From Parapristionchus giblindavisi (lineage: Eukaryota > Nematoda > Chromadorea > Rhabditida > Diplogasteridae), in assembly GCA_943737045.1 (NCBI GenBank), contig CALSFV010000049.1:388501-452500 (forward strand): a DNA stretch of 64,000 bases, given 5' to 3'. The position numbers and the translations under genes were made by a program. The notes beneath the pieces are model-generated. The model had not been told where the DNA came from. It ran no database searches and saw only the letters and a program-made list of their open reading frames with translations. This document shows positions 20,411 to 30,741 of the stretch, one piece after another; position 1 is the first letter of the stretch; the number at the start of each line of letters is the position of its first letter.

Positions 20411-23400
20411 ATGAATGCAATATCATCTATATTATTACTACTACTCTACTCGACATCGCCCTCTTCGGCCTTCCATTCAATATTCTCCTTTATGCTCAAC
20501 AACAAGGAGTACACGGAAACGATTGAGCAACCATGGTTCAGGGTTCATCACTCGAAACACACTAAGGTACGGTGATTTATTAAAGCGAGCGGTCTCTTCG
20601 ACGCGCAATGCCCTCTCGTTGTTAGAGAACAGCGAAATAGTGTGCACAATGAAAAGACCATTGAGAGAGGCAACGCTCCCTTTAAAGGAATACCCCAAGC
20701 TAATTTTACCCTCCGCATTGGCAATACCCTCTCATAGACAAAGAAAGTGAGAGAGTATTGCCAGAGCGGAGAGATTCAAATATACTTGGGGTGTGGCTTT
20801 AAATTATGAAAGCTTCTTGGGAGGGGTGATCATGGGACGTTCAGATGTTACTTACAGAAGTCACTTTCAGCAAGACTAAATATCCAATCATTTTTCTAAA
20901 CCTTGGTTGTGTCTGCTCATAGCTTACTATACTTAGTTAATTTGTTACCTAATTAGTGTACTTAGACAACACTAGTCCACAGATTAACTGCATTTCCAAA
21001 TCATCCTTTCACAGATCCCTGAAGAAGATGCGGAATCATCTTCATTCGGCAAGCACATGGTACCCGATATGGGCCCTGAACCGAAACCCTACTGGACCGA
21101 GGTTTCATATTTGATCTTTTATTTTTTATCTTTTATCTTTCGATGTATATCCTTACCCATTACTACTGACATACAACGGATGATGATATGCTGCGCATGA
21201 AACTTATCTCAATCGTATTACTTTCGTTTTATGCTAATTAGATAATAGTAATAATGCCAATACTTTATCCTGCCCGAATATCATACATATGTATATCATA
21301 CCTCTGCATATCATATGTATATGCATTTACTTACGTATTTACGACACGCTTCATTGTTTGTCCTATTGACCTGCTTGACAAGACAGGCCAATATGAAGAG
21401 CAATTTGCACAGAAATAAGTCTAAATATTTGAGCTCGAAAAACGGACTTTCCATTGCGTTACTCGATCGTGCGTCTGCGAGTTCTTCGGCGGATGTGAGT
21501 GATCTTTGATCTCTGATCTTTGATCTTTGATTTTCAATTGTTGATCTTTGATCTTTCTTAATTTCAGCAAACTCGTCAACCTTTACTAACCCATCAATCA
21601 ATACTTGCAAATTGAAGAATGGAATGATGTTGAAGCGGGCTCTCAGGAAGGAAATTCGCATGCTCAGTGATGAGGAGAGAATCGGATTTGAGGCATGTTT
21701 TTATTTATTTATAAATTTAAACAAATAAATAAATTTATTTATCATCCTAAAGATATTTGAACAAGATCTTTCCACGATTATAATCAAGAAATATGCACAA
21801 GGAATAAAATGTTGGAGAATGGACAACGGGAAATTTAATATATTTTGTTAAATGCCCGAATGTTAGACATTTCAATCTAATCGAATTCAGTCAATAGTAA
21901 TAATAAAAGATCTGGTCTACATATATTCTCTCGGATCTATAGTCAGAATACTCGGTCTAATAATCAATATAAACTAGTCCAGATTTTCAAGACTATTGTC
22001 AGAATGTCAGAAAAAATATAATTGTCAGAGTTCCTTCCAGAAAGCCCTCAACGAGATGAAACGAGATGGTACTTACAATCGACTCTCGCGTGTACATAAA
22101 TATTCTGGAGTCCACTCCGGTCCGGGATTCACTGTGTGGCACAGAGAGCTGCTGAAACGGTAGATGTTATTTTTGATATTACTGTTTATTTCAAACTGTG
22201 AGCCTATCTACCTCTCAAAACGAGAAAAGATTGCGTCTAAAAGCAAAACCTGAGCAAATTGTTTTCCCCGCTCTGGCAAGACTCTCTCGTAGGCCAAGCA
22301 AGTGAAAGAGTATTGTCAGCGAGGAAAGTTTCAATTTAGCTAGAGGTGTCCCTTAATCGATTCGCGTCCATCACGAACTTATTGAAAATAAACAATTCTT
22401 ATAGTTCAAAAGTTAGATAGCTAACTTTTAACTAAAAGAATTGTTTATAAATCTCCAATCAGTAATTCTTATACATTTTAAAAATTTACATTTAAAGTGT
22501 ATGCAAAACTATATTTGTTCATCTAATAATATTATTTAATTATCAGATTCGAGTTGACCGTTCGCAAGTATATGCCAGCCCCGCATAATTTTGGCATTCC
22601 CTACTGGGATACATCTCTGGATGCAATGCTGCCGGAACCTAAGGTTATAATTCTTTGTTGTAAGAAGGATTATTCTGAAAACAAAAATTTTCGAATATTG
22701 CTAATTAAAGAAGGGGACCCACGAGTTTCTTCGTGACTAAGCTGGCCGGGCAGAACTATAGATCACATCTCCTTGTATACAAAATCAATTTTCTCTAAAA
22801 TTTTAGAAGCCCCGGAATACCGTAATTCGGACTTAAAGTTCATTGATATGCCCAGGGAAAGGCGCGAGTTTTTGAAATTGAAGCACAAATATATAGAAAA
22901 TTGCAAACGGGAATCGAACCCGAGTGGCGCGGTTAAAAGCGCTGACCACTAACCACTGAGCCACACGCTCTACGCGCTCAACCAGTCAAATCTAATAGAG
23001 AACAGAATGTCACTTCCTCTGTCCCACGTTCTTCATGTCAATAGCGCAGTCCAAATCTCTTGGGTCCCCTTCTTTACCTAGAATGGATTCTAGATCTGAA
23101 TATAGTAGATTGGGTGGTTGGTAACAATCCTGACAAGAAAATGACAAGATCCATCACAATAAGAATAGACGCAGAAAAATAAGTGTTATCCACGCAGACC
23201 TCACAAGTGTTATATTTAACACTTTTTGGGCTCGAAAAAATGTTAAATATGACACTTCGCAGGTCTTATGCTCCGTGGATAACACTTATGTTTCTGTGTG
23301 TAGTGTTATCAAGACTCATTTAAACTCTGAATCGGAGCATGCCTGTATTATTTCATTATTTACCATTGACACTTCAGGACTCAATCATGTTCACTCCTAC

Positions 23401-26400
23401 CTTCCTGGGCACAACTGATGAAGAGGGTCATGTTATCACTGGCCCATATGCCAATTGGACCACCATGGAGGTATTCTTATTTTTATTATTTATATATCAT
23501 TCACAACAAATGAGAGAGAGATCAGGTAGCACCTTTAATTAGTATTGATCTGTGACCAGATAGATGCTCCATTCGTAACGATCTGATCTTTGATCTTTGA
23601 TCTTTAGACAGTGATCTCAAACTGATTGTTCCAGGGTCTCCCGTACATCACACGCAAGCTTGGCGCTGATCCAGAAGGAGAGTTCTTGACACCAGGTTGG
23701 TCATAAACATATACTACAGTATTTATTTATTTTATTTATTCATCGTACACCGCAAGGGTGTTTCAACAAGTACAAAGTGTTCGAGTGCAAAAAAATATGT
23801 GAAAGAATAAAATTATTAAAAGAGAGGTGGATGGGGATGGGGGGAAGGTGAGAGATCAATTGATCACGCCTTCTGCTACAGTCAGGAAGAGTATCCCTAA
23901 ATAAATCACACCATAATTTGACACTCTCTGCTCTGCCCACACTCTCTCGCTTTCTTTGTTTGCGAGAGAGTGTTGTCAGAGTGGAAAGGAAGTGTGCCTT
24001 TGAGTGATGTAGTACAAGTAAACTACAACTTGCACTTCTCATTTATAAAAAAATGTATTTTTATTTTATTGAATGGTTTCAGCCCGAATCGACTGGGTCG
24101 TGGCTCAGGATGACATCAACCGTGTATTAGCTGCTACTTTGCCTTTGAGTGTGAGATACTATGTTTTGATGTTTGAACGGGGAAAAGATATGTATAAAGA
24201 GAATGAATATACTCTTCCGAAAAGTTGAAAAAGTGGTACCTTCAGAAGTAACGAGCAGAAAAAAGATCCACTTCCTCTACAGTCTAGCATATTTTTTATC
24301 TTCCTTCTATTTTGTGACATTTTGAACGTTTACATATGTCACGGACTGTGAACAATCACTCTGACAACCTAATGACAATGACATACTGACAATTGTCATT
24401 GACAAACTGGATCTTGGCACAGTTTCCCTCATTTGAACGGCATGTAAATAATGATTTCAGACATGCGAAACCCATTCAATGGACGATCGGTTCCTGGAGT
24501 ACTCTCACGACTACGTGCACTTCTTCATATCCGGCGACATGGGCAGGTTAGTGATCTTTGATCTTTGATCTTTGATCCTTGATCTTTACTATTGGTTTAC
24601 CTATATCTAACTGACGGCAAACTCTCTAATATTTGAGCCATAGGTTATCTACGACGAGACATGTTGGGTAACTTTGTCTCATATGTGAACTTACAAGGAG
24701 TCTCTTTTGACTTAAGGCAGCGAAAAGTAATGATTTATAGCTTATTTGAAAGCACTTTCTCTGTACAGTACGAATATATGTTTAAAAACTCCTGCGGAGC
24801 TCTGTACACGGATTTTAAAAAATCCAAAGTTTGACCAATTTCTGCCTTGCAATTCCCATGCAATAGCAGTGAAAGCTCGTGGTGGCGCAGTGGAGTGGCG
24901 GGGCTCGGAAAGAGAGCGCGGAGAAGTTCCCCATCATTGTACGACAATTTCACTGCCATTTTTGGAATTGCAAGGCAGAAATTGGTCGAACTTTGGATTT
25001 TTTTAAAATCCGTGTACTCAGCTCCGCTGGATTTTTTAAACACAAATTCTTACTCTACAGAGAAAGGGCTTTCAAATAAGCTATAAATCATCACTATTCG
25101 CCAACTTAAATCAAAAGAGACTCCTTGTTAGTTGCTTACTTTCCCGTTACTAGTTCGAGCGAGAGAGTATTATCCAGTTTGTCTCTTGAGAGAGTTTTGA
25201 GAAAGCTAACATTTCTCTTGACATAGTTGGCCAGATAGACAACCCATCTCTAACTCCATGATTAAAAAATATAAATATGTTTGTGATACAGATCCTGGAG
25301 CAGTTCGAATGATGTCATCTTCATTCTCCATCATTCGATGATCGATTACATATTTGAGATGTTCCGACAGCGATCGCAGGTTGGCGAGCAGATACTATAT
25401 CTAATACTGTATATCAAGGCGCCAGGTTGGATGAGAACTATTTGAACACTTGTTTATTCATTACGTCTGATCTCTCTAATATGCAAATAGTTCTCATCAA
25501 TTCGGTTCTCATCTGACCTGGTGCCTTTATCCTTTATCATTGATGAATGATTGTTTGCTATTAAATAATTAGTCTGGGCATGCTGAGTTACAGTTCACTA
25601 TTCCCAGATCGTATTCAATTCATGATACATTTCCCTTTCGTAAACAAGTTATCGTACTTGAACGCTACTCATTTTCTATGGAAAAATCAAAAATAGAGGA
25701 AAACTCTTCTCTTCTTTTCTGTTGTCGATATAGCCAACAAGTATCATTGGAACTATCTCTTATCGCTGCAGATCCGGTGATCCACCGCATGGTTGATCTA
25801 GAAATAGTTTATAAAATGTATGTGATGGCATAACACCTTGTATCTTTTTCGAAAAAAAGGTTCTAGGCACATAATTCTTTTTCATGAGCAATAATGATTA
25901 TCTACAGAGTCGTGCCCAGCGTGAACGAGAATATCCCGAATCCGACGAGAGATGCTTCCCTCCTTGGCACAACGGAGAGAACCTCATGCCCTTCCTCGGC
26001 ATCAGAAACAAAGACGGTACGATATTGCAGAGATCAAAGATCAAAGATCAAAGATCAAAGATCAAAGACCGCATTCTAGGTTTGTCCAATGGCTACACGG
26101 ACAATATGTACGAGTTCGCTCCGAGACCGACTTGTGAGGAGACGAAGAGGAATTGTGGATCAAAGTTGGTGTTAATGCATTTTGGAATAAAATACAATTC
26201 GAGATCGGTAATGCATCGTTACATTTTTGCCTTACGTGCCTACGCCACGTCTCCGTCGTTACGGAGGAGGTTACGCCGTAGGCACGTAAGGCAAATGTAA
26301 CGATGCATAACGAAATATTAGTTCAACATGAAATGAACTGAAATTATGATTTTCAGATACCTTTACTGCGATGTCAAAAACTCAATCGAGCCCATGTGCA

Positions 26401-27207
26401 TGAGTAAGGTAAATATAATGAATTGATATTAAATTCACAGCTAATTTTACTGCTCTGGCAGCACTTTCTCGTAGACAAGCAAGCGAGAGAGTGTGACAAT
26501 AGTGGAGAGATTCAAATTAGATCGGGGTGTGCCTTAAAAGCTTTAATTATTTGCTTTAATTTTTTATACATAACGAATTTTTTTCTATATGTTGTAAGAA
26601 TGAAGAGAAACAGTTGACTGCAAAGAAACTGCAAAGAAAGTTATGGCAAAAAAAACCAAAATATGTTAGAATATTGGCCAGCACTGTTTGAGAATGAGAA
26701 AAACTAGATGACAAATTCAATAACGTTATATATTTCAGATTCGACTGGGAGGTAACTGTACCGGATTCGAGGGCACTGATATTTGCTACCAGGCAGAGTG
26801 CATAAAGGGAAAGTGAGTTTGTAATCGGTTGAATTAGTGTGTACGACTTTTCAAATGAGTGATATCGATTGAAAATACGAAGAACAATTCGATTGCTCAA
26901 AATCTATTAAAATATAAATAGATCTCGTAATAAATCTGTAAATGTACTAATGTAATCGTGAAATAGTGAATCAAAATCACTAATATGCAAGGGATATTCA
27001 TTTCTTAGGCATTTCCGTTCTAGGCAGTGAACATACAGAAGACCGAGAGAGACAAAGGTCAAATAGCTACAATATTACTTATTTCGTTCCAGATGTGAGC
27101 CATCAGTACCGGGCATGAGGGACTTCAAGCTGAAGTTGAATAAGGCCAACACGATTAAGCCCTTCATCCAGCAGAAACTCATCAAACCGTCGCTAAATAT
27201 GAAATGA
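20411..27207 (+). CDS. Secreted tyrosinase (type-3 copper oxidase), 16 exons
   Basis: Exons: 20411-20566, 21015-21101, 21434-21494, 21568-21692, 22041-22159, 22547-22643, 23378-23470, 23635-23695, 24083-24150, 24461-24546, 25292-25379, 25908-26016, 26080-26164, 26357-26408, 26739-26812, 27093-27207; 491 codons, all phases agree. A signal peptide (ends SPSSA) is followed by an acidic linker and Cys pairs. CuA site: [20 protein letters not shown], three His. CuB site: HDYVH, then [20 protein letters not shown], three His. All six copper ligands appear present, so it should oxidise phenols to quinones, as in cuticle or eggshell hardening (inference). The C-terminus has a Cys-rich part ([26 protein letters not shown]) not matched to a named domain. 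The ATG follows TTCCAGC, a likely trans-splice acceptor. Exon 4 uses a GC donor. Confidence 0.92.
20575..20695. repeat. M2 MITE copy, inverted
   Basis: In tyrosinase intron 1, 8 bp after the donor; opposite orientation to 7791-7905. Confidence 0.75.
20696..20805. repeat. M1 MITE copy
   Basis: Full length, in tyrosinase intron 1, abutting the M2 copy. Confidence 0.8.
21495..21567 (+). repeat. Intron made of (GATCTTT)n
   Basis: Tyrosinase intron 3, 73 bp; most of its body is GATCTTT heptamers between a GTGAGT donor and a TTTCAG acceptor. Confidence 0.8.
22235..22360. repeat. M1 MITE copy
   Basis: In tyrosinase intron 5. Confidence 0.7.
22470..22546 (+). repeat. Copy of the 16036-16130 repeat tail
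   Basis: CATTTAAAGTGTATGC through TTGTTCATCTAATAATATT, running up to the exon 6 acceptor of tyrosinase. Confidence 0.5.
22700..23060. repeat. Dispersed repeat with minus-strand tRNA-like part
   Basis: Homologous to 4900-5250 inside the hAT-type element. Contains, on the minus strand, a box-B-like GGGTTCGATTCCCG with A-box-like TGGCTCAGTGG (22915-22985). In tyrosinase intron 6. Confidence 0.55.
23165..23310. repeat. Foldback MITE
   Basis: Arms AAGTGTTATCCACGCAGACCT ... with the complementary arm ending GTGGATAACACTT; inner arms AGTGTTATATTTAACA / TGTTAAATATGACACT. Parts recur at 41295-41345 and 60855-60905. In tyrosinase intron 6. Confidence 0.6.
23895..24005. repeat. M1 MITE copy
   Basis: In tyrosinase intron 8. 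Confidence 0.7.
24548..24590 (+). repeat. (GATCTTT)n array after a splice donor
   Basis: About five heptamer units beginning at the donor of tyrosinase exon 10. Confidence 0.75.
24694..25127. mobile_element. CAAGG foldback element F7, TSD TTA
   Basis: Ends CAAGGAGTCTCTTTTGA and its complement, flanked by TTA at 24691-24693 and 25128-25130. Arms of about 170 bp. A tRNA A-box-like GGTGGCGCAGTGG is near the centre. In tyrosinase intron 10; no ORF of its own. Confidence 0.8.
25412..25530. repeat. MITE with GGTGCC / GAGAACT arms
   Basis: AAGGCGCCAGGTTGGATGAG ... with complement at right, and inner arms GAGAACTATTTG / CAAATAGTTCTC. Related to 4304-4452. In tyrosinase intron 11. Confidence 0.65.
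26017..26079 (-). repeat. Intron made of (AAAGATC)n
   Basis: Tyrosinase intron 12 is only 63 bp and about six consecutive heptamers form its body. Orientation is opposite to intron 3. Confidence 0.85.
26205..26310. repeat. Short perfect-type hairpin MITE
   Basis: ATGCATCGTTACATTTTTGCC with a facing complementary arm, around GTGCCTACG / CGTAGGCAC. A half copy is at 36045-36085. In tyrosinase intron 13. Confidence 0.65.
26432..26540. repeat. M1 MITE copy
   Basis: In tyrosinase intron 14. Confidence 0.75.
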
Positions 27208-27269
27208 TTGCATTATGTGTATTTTTATTATGTACAAAATGTTAGAGATCACGAGATGCAGATTGATTG

Positions 27270-27290
27270 ATTAGACAAAATAAACAATTA
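27270..27290 (+). terminator. Tyrosinase polyadenylation signal
   Basis: AATAAA at about 27278, some 70 bp after the stop, followed by an A-run. Confidence 0.6.
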
Positions 27291-27299
27291 TGAAAAAAA

Positions 27300-28600
27300 A
27301 ACATTACTAATTCATAATTTGTTACAAGCAAAGAACTAAACCAATCACTATAATATGTCTTCTACTTTTTAAACAGAAAGACACGAAAATATATAAATAT
27401 CGCATGCCATACTCGAGAGATACAGAATGTAGAGAAATCTGAGAGCGCAGCAAATCGATGGCTTGATCTGCACTTCTCATGCTGTAACATTTCTTGTGAT
27501 CTTTGAAAAAAGAATATTCAAATTCCTTCTTCTGAAAAATGTTAATCCAGTTCACGTAAACGCAAACGATACCATTGTCACATTTATTGGTGCTCTTTGA
27601 CATTCGAAAGACGTCATAGTATGGTTCACGATTGGTTTATGGTAATTCACCCATCACTGTTATCATCTCTATTATATGGGTGCCAGAGACGACATTCGAT
27701 GGTAGTGCCAGTCTCTGTAGTGATCAAAAAAGAGCCAGTGCTTCGACGACGGTGAGTATTCAATATGATTAAATTCAAGTCATTTAAATTATCAACCTCA
27801 AAATATACGAGCAATGATGCGATTTGCATCATCCATGGGAACGGACTACCAGCTCAATTCATCTCGGTTTCTATGCTGCGGGGTGGCTAAAGAGAGAGTG
27901 CCCCGCGGGGTAGAGTGCTTAGACAGGGTGCCTCGCGGGGAGAAATTTCCAGAGTGGTTGATGTCCACGAAAGGATGATTTCACTTTTTGCTTTTTGCAA
28001 TTTCAAAAGTTGCCTCACTCGAAAAAAAATCTTCCAGAAACGAAACGTGGTTGGTTTTTGAAAGCATAGTGATCTGTACATGACAAACTTCTTGATTCTT
28101 TGTTTGTTTTGAGAATTTTATATTTTACATAAAATCATCTAATTAGATTGTGAATGCTTCTCATAGCGTCTATCTACATTATGTATATTTACACATGTTC
28201 GAGAACATTTTATCGTTTGAACAAGAACCTTTAACATCTCCGCACTAATTGTAAGGGGGTTACTCACGGCCCATATACAACTGTTTATTTTTTAAAATTG
28301 CTGACAGTCTTCTTCGAGTCCATCGCATGCTTGCTTGCGTTAACTTCTAGTCTAAGTTCTTGCCTAAAACAGCCGTGTAAATGGATGTTCAACCAATTTA
28401 TCCATATTATACTAGATGAAGGGAGGGCTTCTTCAGTTCCTCTACTCGTAGTGACCACCATTGTGCATTGATCCTCTTGAACTGATCTCGCCATCGAACA
28501 CGGACATGGAGAACGACGTTTGACAAAAGAATATGATATCCAATATGTGCACCGGAAGTTGCTCCTCCGGTATTTTTGTCCGTGGAGTGCTCCATAGGCT
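27300..28600. other. Intergenic, no gene recognised
   Basis: Minus-strand open frames at 27647-27832 and 28407-28607 have no family match that can be seen and no supported splice structure. Confidence 0.4.
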
Positions 28601-28601
28601 G

Positions 28602-28755
28602 CACCATGGTGTGTGACTAGGGGCGCACCCTACGGGATGAGGGAAAGACGTGCCCTATGCTACGGAATGAACGGCGTGCCCCACGGAATTTGAGGTCTAC
28701 CCCTTAAATCACATGGGGTGCGCCCTAGTCCCATACCATGGTGCTGCCCACGGCG
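28602..28755. repeat. GC-rich foldback
   Basis: CACCATGGTG ... ACTAGGGGCGCACCC facing GGGTGCGCCCTAGT ... ACCATGGTG. Internal GCGCACC/GTGCCC units repeat. Followed at 28800-28860 by a box-B-like GGATTCGACTCC. Confidence 0.6.
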
Positions 28756-28899
28756 CACCTCACGATCAAAAAATACCGGAGTCACTTATCGTGTATCGCA
28801 CATGTAGCTAGAACAATGCCCCCGATAGGCTGAGGTCCTGGATTCGACTCCCTCCTTGTGTCAATCATTTAATGAACCGTATTGTTTTGAAACTTCAGA

Positions 28900-29487
28900 G
28901 TATTCGGGTAACCATGGACAACAAAGGTTCTAAAGCGGTACTTTTTGATCTTTTTAGGGTAAAAAAAAACACTGATCAGGCTTTAGGAACATTGCAAGTA
29001 GCAATGATCAGTAGATCCACCTCATATCGCTACAAATTCCAGTTATCCACTGCATATTTATCTATATATTTATTCAAATATGCACATATTTTAACAAGTG
29101 TCATAGTTGATCTAGCTGCAATACGATTTCAGGGATATCGATCTTCCATTCTCGTTTCGTATGCCAAAATATGTTTATAGGCACATATGGCCGGAGCTAA
29201 TTTTGCTCTCCGCTCTGGCAACTCTCTCGTAGACAAAAAATCGAGAGTATTGTCAGAGCGGGAAGTTTCGAATCAGTTTGGCGTGTCTATAACATATCAA
29301 TTGAACAATCCATCACAGAATAAAGATTTATCGAATACACTGTAAAACAACGATTTGTACAAAAACATTTCGAGAGCAGTTACATAAATTAAAGCCGGGG
29401 AAGCGGTTCTACGATTGTACGGCTTTTGACGACGGTTGCGTTAAAGACCGGAGACTACTTGGCGGCTCACAAAAGAACAAAAAATGA
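28900..29487 (+). CDS. Weak exon pair, unrecognised
   Basis: Segment 28900-28957 follows an ACTTCAG acceptor and reads SIRVTMDNKGSKAVLFDLF. Segment 29381-29487 follows GAGCAG and reads a basic peptide with FYDCTAFDDGCVKDRR ending in TGA. No family recognised and the joining is not established. An M1 copy lies between them. Confidence 0.25.
29180..29290. repeat. M1 MITE copy
   Basis: Between the two weak exons. Confidence 0.7.
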
Positions 29488-29696
29488 ATATGTTGGTCAT
29501 ATATTTTAATTTGAAATGAATTATTTCTCGTTTGATTCTATGAGAAAAATGTATCGCTATTGATTACAATTCTATAAAAATCATCAATATTTACACGTGA
29601 AAACATTGAGTACACGATACTTAATCACAATGCGAAAATGAAAGGATAAAATAGACAATAACTAGTATTTGACTAACAATTTAAAAGTTATTGTAA

Positions 29697-29785
29697 GATA
29701 CACCAAGATAGATTGAACCTTGCCGCTCTGGAATCAGAGTTTGAGAGAGGCCAGAGCAGTGAGGTTCAAACCATCTTGGTGACAA
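29697..29785. repeat. Diverged M1 MITE copy
   Basis: Outer arms CACCAAGATAGATTGAACC / GGTTCAAACCATCTTGGTG; inner GCTCTGG / CCAGAGC. Confidence 0.6.
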
Positions 29786-30070
29786 ATTGAAGCTGGGTTC
29801 TAAAGTTACGGAAAGAAGATGAAGCTATACAATTGAAAGAAACATAATGTGGTGTTAAATTTGCGAGAGACGGACACACGCTATCTTGTGAGATCGTAGT
29901 ACATAGGAACACGTGTTCATCAACTTAAATTTTGGAGTGCTCTAGGTCCCAAGTGGAAACCCCTGAGTGTAAATGAGGATACGGTAAAAAGTTATTGTAA
30001 CGATTGTTCAATATTGGCTGACTACCGTAACCTTTCACATTAATTTTATGATCTATCAAGGTTGTTCACT

Positions 30071-30642
30071 CGAGACCCACTCGAAAATTTATATGAACGA
30101 AACCGTCACACGTCACGGGAAGACGGCATATGTCCGTCTCGCAAATGCATCTCCGTATAAGCGGTACTATGCGAAGCAAGACCCGTGCCAATGGAACATT
30201 CTCTCCCAAGAAGATAAACCCCCACTCATTAAGGGCACACCCGAGCTAACTTTCCACTCCAATACTCTCGCAGACGAAGATAACGAGATAGTGTGGCCAG
30301 AGCGGAGAGTTTCAAATGAGCTCGGGGCGTGTCTTGAATCTCAACTGAGACGATCGGGGAGATGAAGATGCAATGGTTACTTCCAATTCGAAGCAAGGAC
30401 GAGAAAGCATGTCAGAACAGCACCGGTATTCATTTATCTTTGATCTTTGATCTTTGATCTCAGAAGGATCCTCGCCGCTTGGGCAGTGGCATCAGTTGAT
30501 TCGGCAGATACGACGATTGGGTCGAGCAACTCTGCTGGGCCGACAAGACGGAGTGAGCATCCGCTGCCTTTAATAAATATTTTTACAAACTTTATGTATA
30601 ACCCCGAACCCCTTCGGGGGAGATTCCCTACTGATACCTCTT
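30071..30642 (+). CDS. Putative exons of an unrecognised plus-strand gene
   Basis: An exon-like frame at 30071-30232 (CSLETHSKIYMNETV, KTAYVRLANASPYKRYYAK, DPCQWN) is followed by an M1 copy. A second open segment follows a TTGATCTCAG acceptor at 30466, reads RILAAWAVASVDSADTTIGS, and ends at a TGA near 30642. Two NxS/T sites and Cys residues suggest a secreted domain. A loose resemblance to MSP-like beta-sandwich domains is not strong enough to name. An AATAAA-like site is near 30660. Confidence 0.35.
30228..30345. repeat. M1 MITE copy
   Basis: Full length, immediately after the 30071 exon-like segment; it may have inserted in or beside the exon. Confidence 0.75.
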
Positions 30643-30741
30643 GATAAAACGTGATTAAATAATAAAAATAATAAATGTCTATAACACGGGAAATGATGAA
30701 TTGTTTTATTTTTATTTTGTTTATTGTCGTTATCAAAATTG

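Noticed and set aside
25884..26300. 138-codon frame with [10 protein letters not shown] repeats
   Set aside because: It is read-through of a tyrosinase exon into the (AAAGATC)n intron and the next exon.
30071..30232. MSP-domain protein
   Set aside because: Only a vague resemblance; key strand and length features cannot be confirmed by eye.
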